64,000 bases of DNA from Aquipluma nitroreducens (lineage in GTDB: Bacteria > Bacteroidota > Bacteroidia > Bacteroidales > Prolixibacteraceae): positions 3,897,501-3,961,500 of the forward strand of contig NZ_AP018694.1 of the NCBI RefSeq assembly GCF_009689585.1, written 5' to 3'. Both the position numbers and the translations under genes were made by a program. This document shows positions 62,771 through 64,000 of the stretch, one piece after another. The notes under the pieces are model-generated. The model saw only the letters and a list, made by a program, of their open reading frames with translations, was not told the DNA's origin and made no database searches. Each line of letters starts with the position of its first letter. Within the stretch, counting starts at the first letter, position 1.

Positions 62771-64000
62771 ATGGAAGCAAAAACTTTATTCGACAAAATT
62801 TGGGACTCGCATGTAGTGAAAGAGGTTGAAGGCGGCCCAAGTGTTTTATACATCGACCAGCATCTGATTCACGAAGTGACCAGCCCGGTTGCATTCCTTG
62901 GTCTGGAGAAACGTGGATTGAAAGTGCTTCGTCCGGAGAAAACCGTTGCGACTCCCGACCACAACGTGCCAACGATTAATCAGCACCTGAGCATTAAAGA
63001 CGAATTGTCGCGCAATCAGGTTGAAATGCTGAAGAAAAATTGTGCCACTCATGGCATTGTTTATCATGGACTTGGAAGTGAAGGGCACGGCGTGGTTCAC
63101 ATCATTGGTCCTGAAATGGGACTTACCCAACCGGGAATGACCATTGTTTGCGGCGACAGTCACACATCAACTCACGGCGCTTTTGGGACGATTGCTTTCG
63201 GAATTGGTACCAGCGAAGTGGAAATGGTGTTTGCCAGTCAGTGCATCATGCAACCGAAGCCGAAGAAAATGTTGATCTCGGTAAACGGCAAGCTGAACAA
63301 AGGCGTAACAGCAAAAGACATTGCTTTATATGTAATCTCACAGATTTCAACTTCAGGTGGAACAGGCCACTTTGTTGAATTTGCTGGTTCGGCTATCGAA
63401 AGTTTATCGATGGAAGGTCGTATGACACTTTGTAACATGAGCATCGAATGTGGTGCGCGTGGTGGTATGATTGCTCCTGACCAAACGACTTTCGACTATG
63501 TAAAAAGTCGCCAGTTTGCTCCAAAAGGCGAAGCCTGGGATAAAGCGCTGGCTTACTGGAAAACATTGAAATCGGATGCCGATGCAGTATTCGATTCGGT
63601 TTACGAATTTGACGCAGCCAACATTGAACCGATGATCACCTTCGGAACCAATCCGGGAATGGGAATCGGTATTTCGAAGAATGTTCCAACCAGCGATGGG
63701 TTAGTTGGGAATGATAAGCTGACTTACGAAAAGTCGTTGAAATATATGGGTTACAACCAAGGTGACAAAATGGTCGGCAAGCAAATCGACTATGTTTTTG
63801 TAGGGAGTTGTACCAATGGACGAATTGAAGATTTCAGGGCGTTTGCGAATGCTGTTAAGGGCAAGAAAAAGGCGGATAACGTAACTGCTTGGATTGTACC
63901 CGGATCGCATGCTGTCGAAAAGCAAATCATTGCAGAAGGATTGGTCGAAATTCTGGAAGCTGCCGGATTCGAACTTCGTCAGCCCGGCTGCTCTGCATGT
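62771..64000 (+). CDS. leuC: 3-isopropylmalate dehydratase large subunit (partial at window end)
   Basis: Frame open from ATG 62771 ([16 protein letters not shown]) to the window edge, 410 residues. Landmarks are VPTINQ near residue 60, [37 protein letters not shown], and the iron-sulfur ligands Cys347 in GSCTNGR and Cys407/Cys410 in PGCSAC, at the same residue numbers I recall for E. coli LeuC. The window ends exactly at Cys410; about 55 more residues are expected. With LeuD it isomerises 2- to 3-isopropylmalate. It follows leuA. Confidence 0.96.
   Translation, partial: MEAKTLFDKIWDSHVVKEVEGGPSVLYIDQHLIHEVTSPVAFLGLEKRGLKVLRPEKTVATPDHNVPTINQHLSIKDELSRNQVEMLKKNCATHGIVYHGLGSEGHGVVHIIGPEMGLTQPGMTIVCGDSHTSTHGAFGTIAFGIGTSEVEMVFASQCIMQPKPKKMLISVNGKLNKGVTAKDIALYVISQISTSGGTGHFVEFAGSAIESLSMEGRMTLCNMSIECGARGGMIAPDQTTFDYVKSRQFAPKGEAWDKALAYWKTLKSDADAVFDSVYEFDAANIEPMITFGTNPGMGIGISKNVPTSDGLVGNDKLTYEKSLKYMGYNQGDKMVGKQIDYVFVGSCTNGRIEDFRAFANAVKGKKKADNVTAWIVPGSHAVEKQIIAEGLVEILEAAGFELRQPGCSAC

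Overview
The window is a chromosomal segment of a Bacteroidota bacterium. Supporting signs are the recurring TAnnTTTG -7 promoter box without Shine-Dalgarno leaders, outer-membrane barrels of Bacteroidota type (PorV/PorQ-like, putative porin), a DUF3667 protein, a long topoisomerase IV A subunit, and the purH-mreB-mreC-mreD-mrdA-rodA order. Gene content looks like Marinilabiliales (Prolixibacteraceae-like), but that placement is an impression, not a test. I saw no rRNA, tRNA, CRISPR array, insertion sequence or prophage.

Layout: 1-3.3 kb, a partial membrane MutS-like ATPase, obgE, adk and hpt on the minus strand, divergent from purE. 3.9-9.7 kb, a PorV-like barrel overlapping a helix-hairpin-helix barrel protein, then an acyltransferase, a HAD phosphatase and a COG0523 GTPase. 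9.9-14.2 kb, uraA, a DUF1080 protein and recJ. 14.5-18.7 kb, lysS-gpsA-pgi. 18.7-19.57 kb, a ParE-type toxin-antitoxin pair bracketed by pgi and a diverged second copy of the pgi 3' end. 19.6-22.6 kb, a DMT transporter, a PfkB kinase and an ACP phosphodiesterase-like gene. 22.6-30 kb, the cell-elongation cluster with purH. 30.5-38.6 kb, an ABC permease, an uncharacterised lipoprotein/membrane pair divergent from a membrane AraC regulator, DUF3667, DUF1080, rsmA and a flippase-like protein. 38.8-42.6 kb, a LolC/E-like permease, a NUDIX hydrolase and an M28 peptidase. 42.7-49.2 kb, a 2-oxoacid dehydrogenase operon (E2, lpdA, fused E1) whose E2 gene carries a one-base frameshift, with a divergent GntR regulator and two matching operator-like sites. 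49.4-57.3 kb, lysC, a cold-shock gene, walJ, aroK and topoisomerase IV (parC, parE). 57.6-60.5 kb, a porin and a small secreted protein. 60.7-64 kb, a leucine operon with a leader peptide and a classical attenuator, then leuA and partial leuC, which the window end cuts at its last iron-sulfur cysteine.

The strongest observations are the leu attenuator (leader peptide with six CTN leucine codons and three mutually exclusive pairings), the toxin-antitoxin island with a duplicated gene 3' end, the E2 frameshift, and the GntR operator pair. A further theme is families of short intergenic repeats that sit against stop codons and in at least two genes (rsmA and the flippase-like gene) supply the last codons and the stop.
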